A DNA stretch of 33,479 bases from Anabaena sp. FACHB-1237 (GTDB lineage Bacteria > Cyanobacteriota > Cyanobacteriia > Cyanobacteriales > Nostocaceae): NCBI RefSeq assembly GCF_014696225.1, contig NZ_JACJPV010000042.1, positions 1 to 33,479 on the forward strand, read 5' to 3'. The notes beneath the pieces were generated by a model. That model was not told the origin of the DNA. It ran no database searches and worked only from the letters and a program-made list of their open reading frames with translations. Positions within the stretch are counted from its first letter, which is position 1, and every line of letters begins with the position of its first letter. Shown piece after piece: positions 8,898 through 15,969 of this stretch. Made by a program: the position numbers and the translations under genes.

Positions 8898-10130
8898 ATG
8901 ATGAACAAAAAATTCGATATTTCCCAAATATACCAGAACTATGACCATAAATGGCTAGTAATTTGTAGTATAGCTGCTATACTGCTAACTAGTTGTTCTG
9001 CTGTCAGTAAAACTAACTTAGAAATTAATCCTAGTGATACACAAACCAATAACACAAGTACTACCACAAAATCAACTATCACACCTCCAGCGATTTTTGG
9101 TGCATCTGGAGATCCTAATTTTGTGGTTAAAGTAGTGCAGAAAACAGGTAGTGCTGTAGTGAGAATTGATTCGCAAAAAACAGTTACTACTCAAGTTCCT
9201 AATCAATTTTCTGATCCTTTTTTCAGGGAATTTTTTGGTAATCAAATACCGCAACAAAGACAAAGAGTAGAAAGAGGAAGCGGATCAGGGTTTATTATTA
9301 ATTCATCAGGGCAAATTTTAACTAATTCTCATGTAGTTGATGGAGCAGATTTAGTAACAATTACCCTCAAAGATGGCAGAACTTTTAAAGGTAAAGTATT
9401 AGGAGAAGATCCCATTACAGATGTAGCAGTAATTAAAATTGATGCTAATAATTTACCTGCATTATCTTTAGGTAATTCTGATGATTTACAACCAGGAGAA
9501 GCGGTAATTGCTATTGGTAATCCTTTAGGACTAAATAATACAGTAACATCGGGAATTATTAGTGCCACAGGACGTTCTAGTAGTGATATTGGTGCTAGTG
9601 ATAAACGGGTTGATTATTTACAAACTGATGCAGCAATTAATCCTGGTAATTCCGGTGGACCATTATTAAATTCTCGTGGAGAAGTAATTGGCATGAACAC
9701 TGCAATTATCCAAGGAGCGCAAGGTTTAGGTTTTGCTATTCCGATTAATACAGTACAGAAAATAGCAGAACAATTAATTTCTAAAGGTAGAGTAGATCAT
9801 CCTTTTTTGGGTATTCAAATGGTAACATTAACAGCAGAAGTTAAGGAAAGAATTTTACAAAGATTTGGGGATAGAATCAATTTAGTGGCAGATAAAGGAG
9901 TATTATTAGTGAGAATAGTACGCAATTCCCCCGCAGCTAAAGGGGGTTTAAAACCAGGGGATGTAATTCAAAGTATTAATAATCAATCTGTGACTAAAGT
10001 TGATCAAGTGCAGAAAATAGTAGAAAAGAGTAAAGTTGGTATTCCTTTACCAATTAAAATCCAAAGAAATCAACAAATTATCAATGTTTCCGTAATTCCA
10101 GAACCTTTACCAACTAATCGGGAAAATTGA
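8898..10130 (+). CDS. Deg/HtrA-family serine protease, lipoprotein
   Basis: An envelope protease of the trypsin fold involved in quality control, with one PDZ domain (410 residues). A signal segment ([17 protein letters not shown]) ends in the lipobox LTSC, so the mature protein is probably lipid-anchored in the plasma membrane or periplasm. The catalytic triad is visible: His in TNSHVV, Asp in DVAVIKID and Ser in NPGNSGGPL. The oxyanion region is [17 protein letters not shown], and the PDZ carries [12 protein letters not shown]. It belongs to the cyanobacterial HtrA/HhoA/HhoB group; which paralogue cannot be told. GGAG at 8889-8892 precedes the double ATG at 8898/8901; a TTG at 8865 opens the frame earlier but lacks such a site. 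It is divergent from dnaA. Confidence 0.93.
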   Translation: MMNKKFDISQIYQNYDHKWLVICSIAAILLTSCSAVSKTNLEINPSDTQTNNTSTTTKSTITPPAIFGASGDPNFVVKVVQKTGSAVVRIDSQKTVTTQVPNQFSDPFFREFFGNQIPQQRQRVERGSGSGFIINSSGQILTNSHVVDGADLVTITLKDGRTFKGKVLGEDPITDVAVIKIDANNLPALSLGNSDDLQPGEAVIAIGNPLGLNNTVTSGIISATGRSSSDIGASDKRVDYLQTDAAINPGNSGGPLLNSRGEVIGMNTAIIQGAQGLGFAIPINTVQKIAEQLISKGRVDHPFLGIQMVTLTAEVKERILQRFGDRINLVADKGVLLVRIVRNSPAAKGGLKPGDVIQSINNQSVTKVDQVQKIVEKSKVGIPLPIKIQRNQQIINVSVIPEPLPTNREN

Positions 10131-10208
10131 TATAATAGCTATCAGCCTTCAGCAATAAAATTTGCTTGATGGCTGGTTAGCAAATGTTAGAAAATTTTTA
10201 ATACTAAG

Positions 10209-10733
10209 ATGAGTGAAACCATGACAATTATTAAATTAGGCAATCCTGTACTTCGTCAAGAATCTCAAGTAATTGAAAATATCAAAGATGAGAAAATGCA
10301 ATTATTAATAGACGAATTATTAACTACCGTAATTACAGCTAATGGTGTGGGTATTGCTGCACCACAAATAGCCCAATCTTACCGTTTATTTATTGTCGCA
10401 TCTCGTCCCAATGCACGATATCCTCACGCTCCAGAAATGCAGCCTACAGCCATGATAAATCCCCGAATTATTGCCCATTCTGAGGAAATTGTTAAAGACT
10501 GGGAAGGTTGTTTAAGTGTACCTGGAATTAGGGGTTTAGTTCCTAGATATCAAAGTATTACTGTAGAATATAGCGATCGTTTTGGCAATTTACAACAGCA
10601 GGAATTAACAGGTTTTGTGGCGCGAATTTTTCAGCATGAATATGATCATTTAGATGGGTTAGTGTTTTTAGATAGGGTAGAAAATACTCAAGATTTGATT
10701 TCCGAGGAAGAATATCAAAAGATAGTTAAATAA
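10209..10733 (+). CDS. def: Peptide deformylase
   Basis: Removes the formyl group from the initiator methionine of nascent proteins, using a metal (usually Fe2+). The three family motifs are all present in 174 residues: GVGIAAPQ (motif 1), EGCLSVPG (motif 2, with the metal-binding Cys) and QHEYDHLDG (motif 3, with both His ligands and the catalytic Glu). The N-terminus continues naturally from the ATG at 10209; an in-frame ATG at 10221 (MTIIKLGNP) is an alternative start. It follows the Deg protease on the same strand with 78 bases between, containing an imperfect inverted repeat (AGCCTTCAGCAA / TTGCTTGATGGCT), so separate transcription is possible. Confidence 0.95.
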   Translation: MSETMTIIKLGNPVLRQESQVIENIKDEKMQLLIDELLTTVITANGVGIAAPQIAQSYRLFIVASRPNARYPHAPEMQPTAMINPRIIAHSEEIVKDWEGCLSVPGIRGLVPRYQSITVEYSDRFGNLQQQELTGFVARIFQHEYDHLDGLVFLDRVENTQDLISEEEYQKIVK

Positions 10734-10762
10734 GTCATTAGACATCAAAAGGATAAAAATTT

Positions 10763-11390
10763 ATGTCAATTGAAATGGAAATTAAAATGTTAGCTGACAA
10801 GTACGCATTATCTTTAAATAACCAAATAAATAAGCGTATTCAAGAAATGAAACTTGATGACAAATCCCATTATTTAATATATACTGTCTTGGGAATTAGT
10901 GAAGAAGAAGGAGAACTAATTGATATTTACCAAAATAAAGGACGGTTTTTATACAAGTATGCAGGAGCTTTTTTAGAAGAAGCTGCAATTTTATGTTTTA
11001 AAACGAAATTTCCCGATGCTGCAAAAGATAAAATTAAAAACTCTCGTGGAAAAAAAACCAAAACAATTTGAAATAGATTGTTTAATTGGTAAAGATGCAA
11101 TAGAAATAAAATGGCGTGATGCTATTACTGATGGTGATCATATTACTAAGGAACATACTCGTATACAATCAATAAAAGATGATAATTTTAAACCAATTAG
11201 AGTGATGTTTTATTATCCAAACCGTGAACAAGCTAGACAAATACAATCAACTTTAGAAACCATTTATACTGGAGTAGGTGGAGAATATTATGCAGGTGAT
11301 CAAGCATGGGATTATATTTTTAGCAGTACAAATATTAATCTAAAACAAATTTTATTAGATATTGCAAAAACTAATCAAATCATGGAGTAA
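10763..11390 (+). pseudogene. ApaLI-like type II restriction endonuclease, split by a frameshift
   Basis: Two overlapping frames make one 208-residue protein if a single A is removed from the A8 run at 11050-11057. The first frame (from the ATG at 10763, preceded by AAAGGA) gives MSIEMEIKMLADKYALSLNN and continues through FLEEAAILCFKTKFP. The second frame continues after the run with PKQFEIDCLIGKDAIEIKW. The catalytic PD-(D/E)xK core is in the second part: Asp of EIDC, then E-I-K about ten residues later. The first frame alone, which stops at 11069-11071, would lack it. The combined protein resembles the ApaLI restriction endonuclease family, and its partner methyltransferase starts two bases after its stop. 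The cause may be a true inactivating mutation, a sequencing error in a homopolymer, or slippage expression; the sequence alone cannot decide. Confidence 0.7.
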
Positions 11391-11392
11391 AA

Positions 11393-12592
11393 ATGAAAGT
11401 AATACACGGAAATAGTTTAGAAATATTACCAAAAATTGATAGTGGTAGTATGCAAATGATTTACCTTGATCCGCCATTTTTTACCCAAAAAACTCATTCT
11501 TTGATGAGTAAAGATAATCAAGTAGAATATAGTTTTCAGGATCATTGGGATTCTCGTGATCATTATCTCAAATTCATGCATAAAATTTTAATACAATGTC
11601 ACCGTATTCTTAAACAAGATGGAACTATATTTTTACATTGTGATCAAACTGCTTCCCATCATTTAAGAATATTACTTGATGAAATTTTTGGAATTGATAA
11701 CTTTCAAAGTGAAATTATCTGGACTTATAAACGATGGTCAAATTCTAAAAAAGGTCTTTTAAATAGTCATCAAAATATTTATTTTTATAGCAAAACAAAA
11801 GACTTTAAATTTAATAGAATTTATACTGATTATTCCCCTACAACCAATGTAGAACAAATTTTACAATCAAGACAAAAAAATCACTTAGGTAAATCTATTT
11901 ATCAAAGAGATAAACAAGGAGAAATTATCATCAATAAAGAAAAAAAAGGAGTTCCTTTATCTGATGTGTGGAATATACCTTTTTTAAATCCAAAAGCTAA
12001 AGAAAGAGTAGGTTATCCTACCCAAAAACCAATTTTACTCTTAGAACAAATTATTAATATATCCACAGATGAAGGTGATCCTATTCTTGATGCTTTTTGT
12101 GGAAGTGGAACTACTTTAGTTGCTGCTAAAATTCTCGGACGAGAAGCTATGGGAATAGATATATCATTAGATGCTGTACAATTAACAGAAAAAAGATTAA
12201 TTGAACCAATAAAAACCACATCTAATTTACTTAATAATGGCGAAGGGAGTTACTTACAAAAAAGTGAGTATGAACGGAATATTTTAAAAGCTATGGATGC
12301 TATACCAGTGGAACGTAATAATGGTATAGATGGACTATTAAAATATCATATTCAAGGTTATCCTGTAACTATTAAAATTCAAAAATCTGATGAAGATTTA
12401 GAAACAGCAAAAGAAAGATTAATTTTAGCCAGTAAATCTAAAAAATGTCAAGTGATGATTTTAGTTAGAACCCATGAAAATTATCATAGATTGTTACCTT
12501 GTGTGATAGAAGATCATCAAATAATAGTTATTGATGCTTATGATTTTATTATCAATAAATATTCTCATAATTTGGAGGTTCATAAATTATAA
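11393..12592 (+). CDS. Type II DNA methyltransferase (amino-methylating, beta class)
   Basis: Protects the recognition site of the adjacent endonuclease by methylating an exocyclic amino group with S-adenosylmethionine. The catalytic motif IV, YLDPPFF, lies at residues 24-30, and the AdoMet motif, DAFCGSGTT, at 233-241. The catalytic motif comes before the binding motif, as in the beta class. The DPPF form suggests N6-adenine rather than N4-cytosine, but this is not certain. Between them lie FLHCDQTASHHLR and EIIWTYKRW, typical of this group. About 110 residues after the methylase core (from about 285) form an extra C-terminal domain with no motif I recognise. The gene begins two bases after the endonuclease stop, so the two form an operon. 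It is intact although the nuclease is broken. Confidence 0.88.
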   Translation: MKVIHGNSLEILPKIDSGSMQMIYLDPPFFTQKTHSLMSKDNQVEYSFQDHWDSRDHYLKFMHKILIQCHRILKQDGTIFLHCDQTASHHLRILLDEIFGIDNFQSEIIWTYKRWSNSKKGLLNSHQNIYFYSKTKDFKFNRIYTDYSPTTNVEQILQSRQKNHLGKSIYQRDKQGEIIINKEKKGVPLSDVWNIPFLNPKAKERVGYPTQKPILLLEQIINISTDEGDPILDAFCGSGTTLVAAKILGREAMGIDISLDAVQLTEKRLIEPIKTTSNLLNNGEGSYLQKSEYERNILKAMDAIPVERNNGIDGLLKYHIQGYPVTIKIQKSDEDLETAKERLILASKSKKCQVMILVRTHENYHRLLPCVIEDHQIIVIDAYDFIINKYSHNLEVHKL

Positions 12593-12641
12593 GATACTCC
12601 TTTTAACAATTATCAAAAATAGCTGATAGCTGAATGCTTAC

Positions 12642-12884
12642 CTATTTTTCATGATCACAATCACACTTTTTCACCTCTGGAACAGGATCATAACCTCCTG
12701 GATGAAAAGGATGACAGCGTGCAATTCTACATATAGCCATCCAAGTACCTTTAAAAACTCCAAATCTTTCTATGGCTTGAATAGCATACATAGAACAAGT
12801 TGGTTGAAAGCGACAAGTAGGCGGAAATAGGGGAGAAATAAACAAACGATAACCTTTAATTAGCCAAATTAAGATCATTTTCAT
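12642..12884 (-). CDS. yidD: Membrane protein insertion efficiency factor YidD
   Basis: A small membrane-associated protein thought to assist YidC/Oxa1-dependent insertion. The core is diagnostic: [20 protein letters not shown] followed by [16 protein letters not shown] and [14 protein letters not shown]. The N-terminal [13 protein letters not shown] makes an amphipathic membrane helix, and the tail (KKCDCDHEK) is short and charged. The 80-residue length is normal. The ATG at 12884 is chosen over the overlapping GTG at 12887 and the ATG at 12878; the ribosome binding site is weak. It is convergent with the methyltransferase and divergent from the phytol kinase-like gene. Confidence 0.93.
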   Translation of the reverse strand: MKMILIWLIKGYRLFISPLFPPTCRFQPTCSMYAIQAIERFGVFKGTWMAICRIARCHPFHPGGYDPVPEVKKCDCDHEK

Positions 12885-12946
12885 CACAAATAATCACCAA
12901 AATCTAATAAAGTAGAAATGTCAATACTAATAACTTCATTAAATCA

Positions 12947-13642
12947 TTGTTTACTACCATTTTTGCACAAGAAACTCTGATCCCATTGTGGCTGCAAATA
13001 TTACCGGCGGCGGCTTGGGTAGCATTAATTATGATGATTGCTTGGTTAAAATATCGCTTTACTAATAGTGAAACGGAAATAATTAGAAAAATAGTACATA
13101 TTGGTACAGGTAATGTTATTTTAATAGCCTGGTGGTTAAATATTCCCGCTTTTGTGGGAATTTATGCTTCAATTATTGCGAGTATTATTACTTTATTATC
13201 CTACAAATTTCCCCTGCTTCCTGGTATTAATAGTGTGGGGAGACATAGTTTAGGAACATTTTTTTATGCTGTCAGTATTGGAGTTTTAACTGCTATTTTC
13301 TGGCCAATTCATCATCCTGAATTTGCTGCATTAGGAATTATGATTATGGCTTGGGGAGATGGTTTAGCAGCGTTAATTGGTAAAAGATTTGGTAAACACA
13401 AATATCAAATATTTGGTTCACAAAAAAGTTGGGAAGGTTCATTAACCGTCACCATAGTTAGTTTCTTTATCTCTAGTGTTATATTATATTCTTTGATAAA
13501 TAATATACCAATAGTTTGTGTAATTTCTCTGATGGTAGCATTATTCGCTACTTTTTTAGAGGCTTTTTCTTATTTAGGAGTGGACAATTTAACAGTACCC
13601 ATTGGTACAGCGATTTTTGCTTATGTATTAACTAGATTATGA
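12947..13642 (+). CDS. Phytol kinase-like CTP-dependent kinase (membrane protein)
   Basis: A polytopic membrane protein of the phytol/dolichol kinase and CDP-DAG synthase-like superfamily. In cyanobacteria and plastids (VTE5/VTE6) such proteins phosphorylate phytol from chlorophyll turnover to feed tocopherol and phylloquinone synthesis. Some six to seven hydrophobic helices are visible in 231 residues. The conserved motifs are EIIRKIVHIGTGN near residue 45, IMAWGDGLAALIGKRFGKHKY (metal/nucleotide region) and KSWEGSLT. The N-terminus is uncertain: the frame opens after TAA at 12908, no ATG occurs before residue 28, and TTG at 12947 (or ATT at 12938) is the best candidate, without a clear ribosome binding site. 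A phosphatidate cytidylyltransferase label is the usual alternative, but the length and motifs fit phytol kinase better. Confidence 0.83.
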   Translation: MFTTIFAQETLIPLWLQILPAAAWVALIMMIAWLKYRFTNSETEIIRKIVHIGTGNVILIAWWLNIPAFVGIYASIIASIITLLSYKFPLLPGINSVGRHSLGTFFYAVSIGVLTAIFWPIHHPEFAALGIMIMAWGDGLAALIGKRFGKHKYQIFGSQKSWEGSLTVTIVSFFISSVILYSLINNIPIVCVISLMVALFATFLEAFSYLGVDNLTVPIGTAIFAYVLTRL

Positions 13643-13650
13643 AAAAGATA

Positions 13651-13687
13651 AGATCCTCGACCTGTTAGATATATGGAGGATCTTTTC
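13651..13687 (+). terminator. Rho-independent terminator after the phytol kinase-like gene
   Basis: AAGATCCTC and GAGGATCTTTT form a 7 to 9-bp stem followed by a T run, starting about ten bases after the stop codon. It separates the kinase gene from the peptide export cluster. Confidence 0.7.
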
Positions 13688-13718
13688 ATTTATAATAACA
13701 TCATATTATTCTTTATTC

Positions 13719-13759
13719 TGTATTTTGTCTCTACTTTAATCGGTATTTTGTCTATACTT
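13719..13759. repeat. Direct repeat in the promoter region of the first precursor gene
   Basis: TGTATTTTGTCTCTACTT (13719-13736) and GGTATTTTGTCTATACTT (13742-13759) repeat with a 23-base period (two mismatches). The spacing of about two helical turns could suit a regulator dimer, but this is inference. It lies 140-180 bases upstream of the first precursor ATG. Confidence 0.5.
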
Positions 13760-13837
13760 AAAGAGATAAAAATATAAATTTTACTTTATATCTGTAGGTT
13801 TATGAATTGCTAGACAATAATGCTTATAGTTAATTTG

Positions 13838-13857
13838 TTAGGTGAAGTAACACCTAA
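13838..13857. promoter_or_regulatory. Inverted repeat TTAGGTG-N6-CACCTAA before the first precursor gene
   Basis: A perfect 7-bp inverted repeat lies 41 bases upstream of the ATG at 13899. Short inverted repeats stand at similar distances before the precursor genes at 18708 (TAGGT-N7-ACCTA), 19479 (minus) and 19867. Whether it is an operator or an RNA hairpin in the 5' leader cannot be told. Confidence 0.4.
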
Positions 13858-13898
13858 TTAGATTCAAAGATTCAATTTCTTTAACTAGGCTAAGAATT

Positions 13899-14261
13899 AT
13901 GTCAGATCCAATAATGACTTCAGACTTATTCCTGAATTTATCTAATAAAGAACAGGAATTGTTAACTGGTGGTGCGAATTTTTCTCTTAATGGTAGTAAT
14001 TTTGCTAATCAAGGTGCAGTTTTAATGGGATCAAGTACTTCTGGACCATTAGGTAGTACAGCAAACTCTGGAGGTAACAGTAATCTTATTATCACTGCGG
14101 CGCAAGATTTCATGGGTTTAGGAGGAGAACTTCCTCTGAATATTACTCCTTTAGGTCCAGCAACTTTACCTGATGGAGTTGCACAACCAGGTTCACAACC
14201 AGGTTCACAACCAGGTTCACAGCCAAGTCCACAAGCAGGTCCACAACCAGGTCCACAATAA
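13899..14261 (+). CDS. Double-glycine leader precursor peptide with PGSQ-repeat tail
   Basis: A 120-residue secreted-peptide precursor. Residues 1-25 form a double-glycine leader (NLSNKEQELLTGG), the type cut by C39 peptidase transporters such as the one encoded 2 kb downstream. The predicted exported part (26-120) is large for this class, poor in charge and without Cys. It is Gly/Ser/Asn-rich up to about 95, then consists of six four-residue units P-G-S-Q, P-G-S-Q, P-G-S-Q, P-S-P-Q, A-G-P-Q, P-G-P-Q up to the stop. The ATG at 13899 has AGG about ten bases upstream. It is the first gene of the cluster, followed by a strong hairpin and the adaptor gene. Its function is unknown; bacteriocin-like or cell-surface peptide are possibilities. 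Confidence 0.78.
   Translation: MSDPIMTSDLFLNLSNKEQELLTGGANFSLNGSNFANQGAVLMGSSTSGPLGSTANSGGNSNLIITAAQDFMGLGGELPLNITPLGPATLPDGVAQPGSQPGSQPGSQPSPQAGPQPGPQ
14187..14258 (+). repeat. Six 12-bp tandem repeats coding for PGSQ-type units
   Basis: Units of the form CCAGGTTCACAA run in frame to the stop codon. The first three are nearly identical and the last three have drifted (PSPQ, AGPQ, PGPQ). Such an array expands and contracts easily, so the length of the precursor tail may differ between strains. Confidence 0.85.
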
Positions 14262-14296
14262 ACATCATATAATCAATAATTGATAAGTTGTAAATT

Positions 14297-14335
14297 GTAG
14301 GGTGCATCAACTTTTCTACAGTTGATGTATCCTAC
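14297..14335 (+). terminator. Strong hairpin between precursor and adaptor genes
   Basis: GTAGGGTGCATCAAC (14297-14311) pairs along its whole length with GTTGATGTATCCTAC (14321-14335), with two G-U pairs and a 9-base loop. There is no long T run, so it may be a partial terminator or an RNA-stabilising hairpin that leaves more precursor than adaptor message. The arms share the TAGGGTGC motif of the element at 7247-7310. Confidence 0.5.
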
Positions 14336-14373
14336 GAAAAATACTAATTTTAAATCCCAAAAGGTGTAATAAT

Positions 14374-15885
14374 GTGAGCTTTTTAAACCACAGAGAAAAT
14401 AATTGGTTGAGGTTTAAAGAACCAAATTCAGAGGATTTGCATATATTAGAAGTAAATGAATTTCTTCCCCATATTGGTGCATGGATAAATGTGGGCGGAG
14501 GAGTTTTAATTAGTACCTTTGTTGCTGCTATATTTTTGGCTTCTGTATTACGTTATCATGTCACTGTTAAAGTTCCTGCTAATATCCGACCAGTGGGAGA
14601 ATTAAAATTAGTTGAGTCGGCTATAAATGGAACTGTAAAAAAAATTGCTGTTAAAGAAAATCAACTAGTTAATAAAGGAGATGTGATTGTTTATTTGGAT
14701 GATACTCAATTACAATCTCAAAAAAAACAATTAGAAAAAAGTCTGCAACAAAGTCAATTACAATTAACTCAAGTAGATGCTCAAATTCGAGAAATTAGAA
14801 CTCAAATAAATGCTCAAACTGACTTTAATCATCGCACTGTCACCGCAGCTAAAGCTGAATTAACTGGTAATCAACGCAACTATCAAGATGCAAAAACTAA
14901 GGCTAATGCAGATATGATTCAAGCGCAAATTAGCTTAAAATTAGCTCAAGATCAATTAGCAAGATTGCAAAGAGAGAACCTATTAACTGCTACAGTTCAA
15001 GAAGCGGAAACAGCCTTGCAACTAGCGAAATTACAACGCGATCGCTTACAAAATATCTCTACTTCAGGAGCAATAGCACGCAGTTTAATAGAGGAAAAAA
15101 TTCAAAATGTTAAATCTGCCCAAGCCAAATTAGAACAAGCCAAATCTAATGCTAAAAATCTTCTAGAAGAGAAAATTCAAGCGGTGAAATTAGCAGAAAT
15201 TAACCTAGAAAAAGCCCGAATTAGCATTAATCCCACTAACTCCAATGTCATAGCAGCATCAGCGAGAATTAACCAAGAAATAGCTAGAGGAAATACCACT
15301 TTAGCCGCATTGAATAAAGATGCAGAAACCCTAATTCAACAACGTTTAGAATTACAAAAACAAATAATTCGCAATATTCAAGAATTGCAACAAACAGAAA
15401 ATGAACTGAAAAAAACTATAATTATTTCCCCCAGCACAGGTACAATTACCCAACTGAAACTACGTAATTCTGGACAGGTATTACAAGCTAGTCAAACCCT
15501 GGCTCAAATAGTTCCTATTAATGCTAATTTAATCATTAAAGCCCATGTTTCCGTGAAAGACATAGATAAAATCAAACCTGGACAAACCGTAAAAATGCAA
15601 GTTTCTGCTTGTCCCTATCCAGATTATGGCATACTCAAAGGTAAAGTAAAAACCGTTGCTGCTGATGCTATATCAGGTACACAAAATAATTATCAAAATA
15701 ATAGCATCATCTCTACACAAGCTACCTACGAAGTCAACATAGAACCTAGCAGCACATATTTAGGAAAAGGAGAACATACCTGTTATTTAAAATCAGGAAT
15801 GGAAGGACGTGCTGATATAATTTCTCGACAAGAAACCATCCTACAATTTATTCTCAGAAAAGCCAAATTAATAGCTAACTTGTAA
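14374..15885 (+). CDS. HlyD-family membrane fusion protein (peptide export adaptor)
   Basis: The periplasmic adaptor of a type I-like export system, linking the ABC transporter encoded next to the outer membrane. It has 503 residues. One membrane segment lies near residues 37-60 (GGGVLISTFVAAIFLASVL). A lipoyl-like half follows (VESAINGTVKKIAVKENQLV and GDVIVYLDD), then long coiled-coil stretches rich in Gln/Leu/Lys (about 115-345), the second lipoyl half (IISPSTGTITQLKLRNSGQV), and a beta-barrel region (LIIKAHVSVKDIDKIKPGQTVKMQV). The start is GTG at 14374, with AAGGTG at 14361-14366; the overlapping ATG is out of frame and stops at once. The spacing to the transporter gene is 84 bases. It belongs to the same group as adaptors of cyanobacterial bacteriocin export clusters. 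Confidence 0.92.
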   Translation: MSFLNHRENNWLRFKEPNSEDLHILEVNEFLPHIGAWINVGGGVLISTFVAAIFLASVLRYHVTVKVPANIRPVGELKLVESAINGTVKKIAVKENQLVNKGDVIVYLDDTQLQSQKKQLEKSLQQSQLQLTQVDAQIREIRTQINAQTDFNHRTVTAAKAELTGNQRNYQDAKTKANADMIQAQISLKLAQDQLARLQRENLLTATVQEAETALQLAKLQRDRLQNISTSGAIARSLIEEKIQNVKSAQAKLEQAKSNAKNLLEEKIQAVKLAEINLEKARISINPTNSNVIAASARINQEIARGNTTLAALNKDAETLIQQRLELQKQIIRNIQELQQTENELKKTIIISPSTGTITQLKLRNSGQVLQASQTLAQIVPINANLIIKAHVSVKDIDKIKPGQTVKMQVSACPYPDYGILKGKVKTVAADAISGTQNNYQNNSIISTQATYEVNIEPSSTYLGKGEHTCYLKSGMEGRADIISRQETILQFILRKAKLIANL

Positions 15886-15969
15886 TTTAATAGTGTGCGT
15901 CTTTCTGTGACGCTGCGACTCTGCGTGAAACAAAATAATCATAATTAAACATCAATAAATTCCAAAAAT

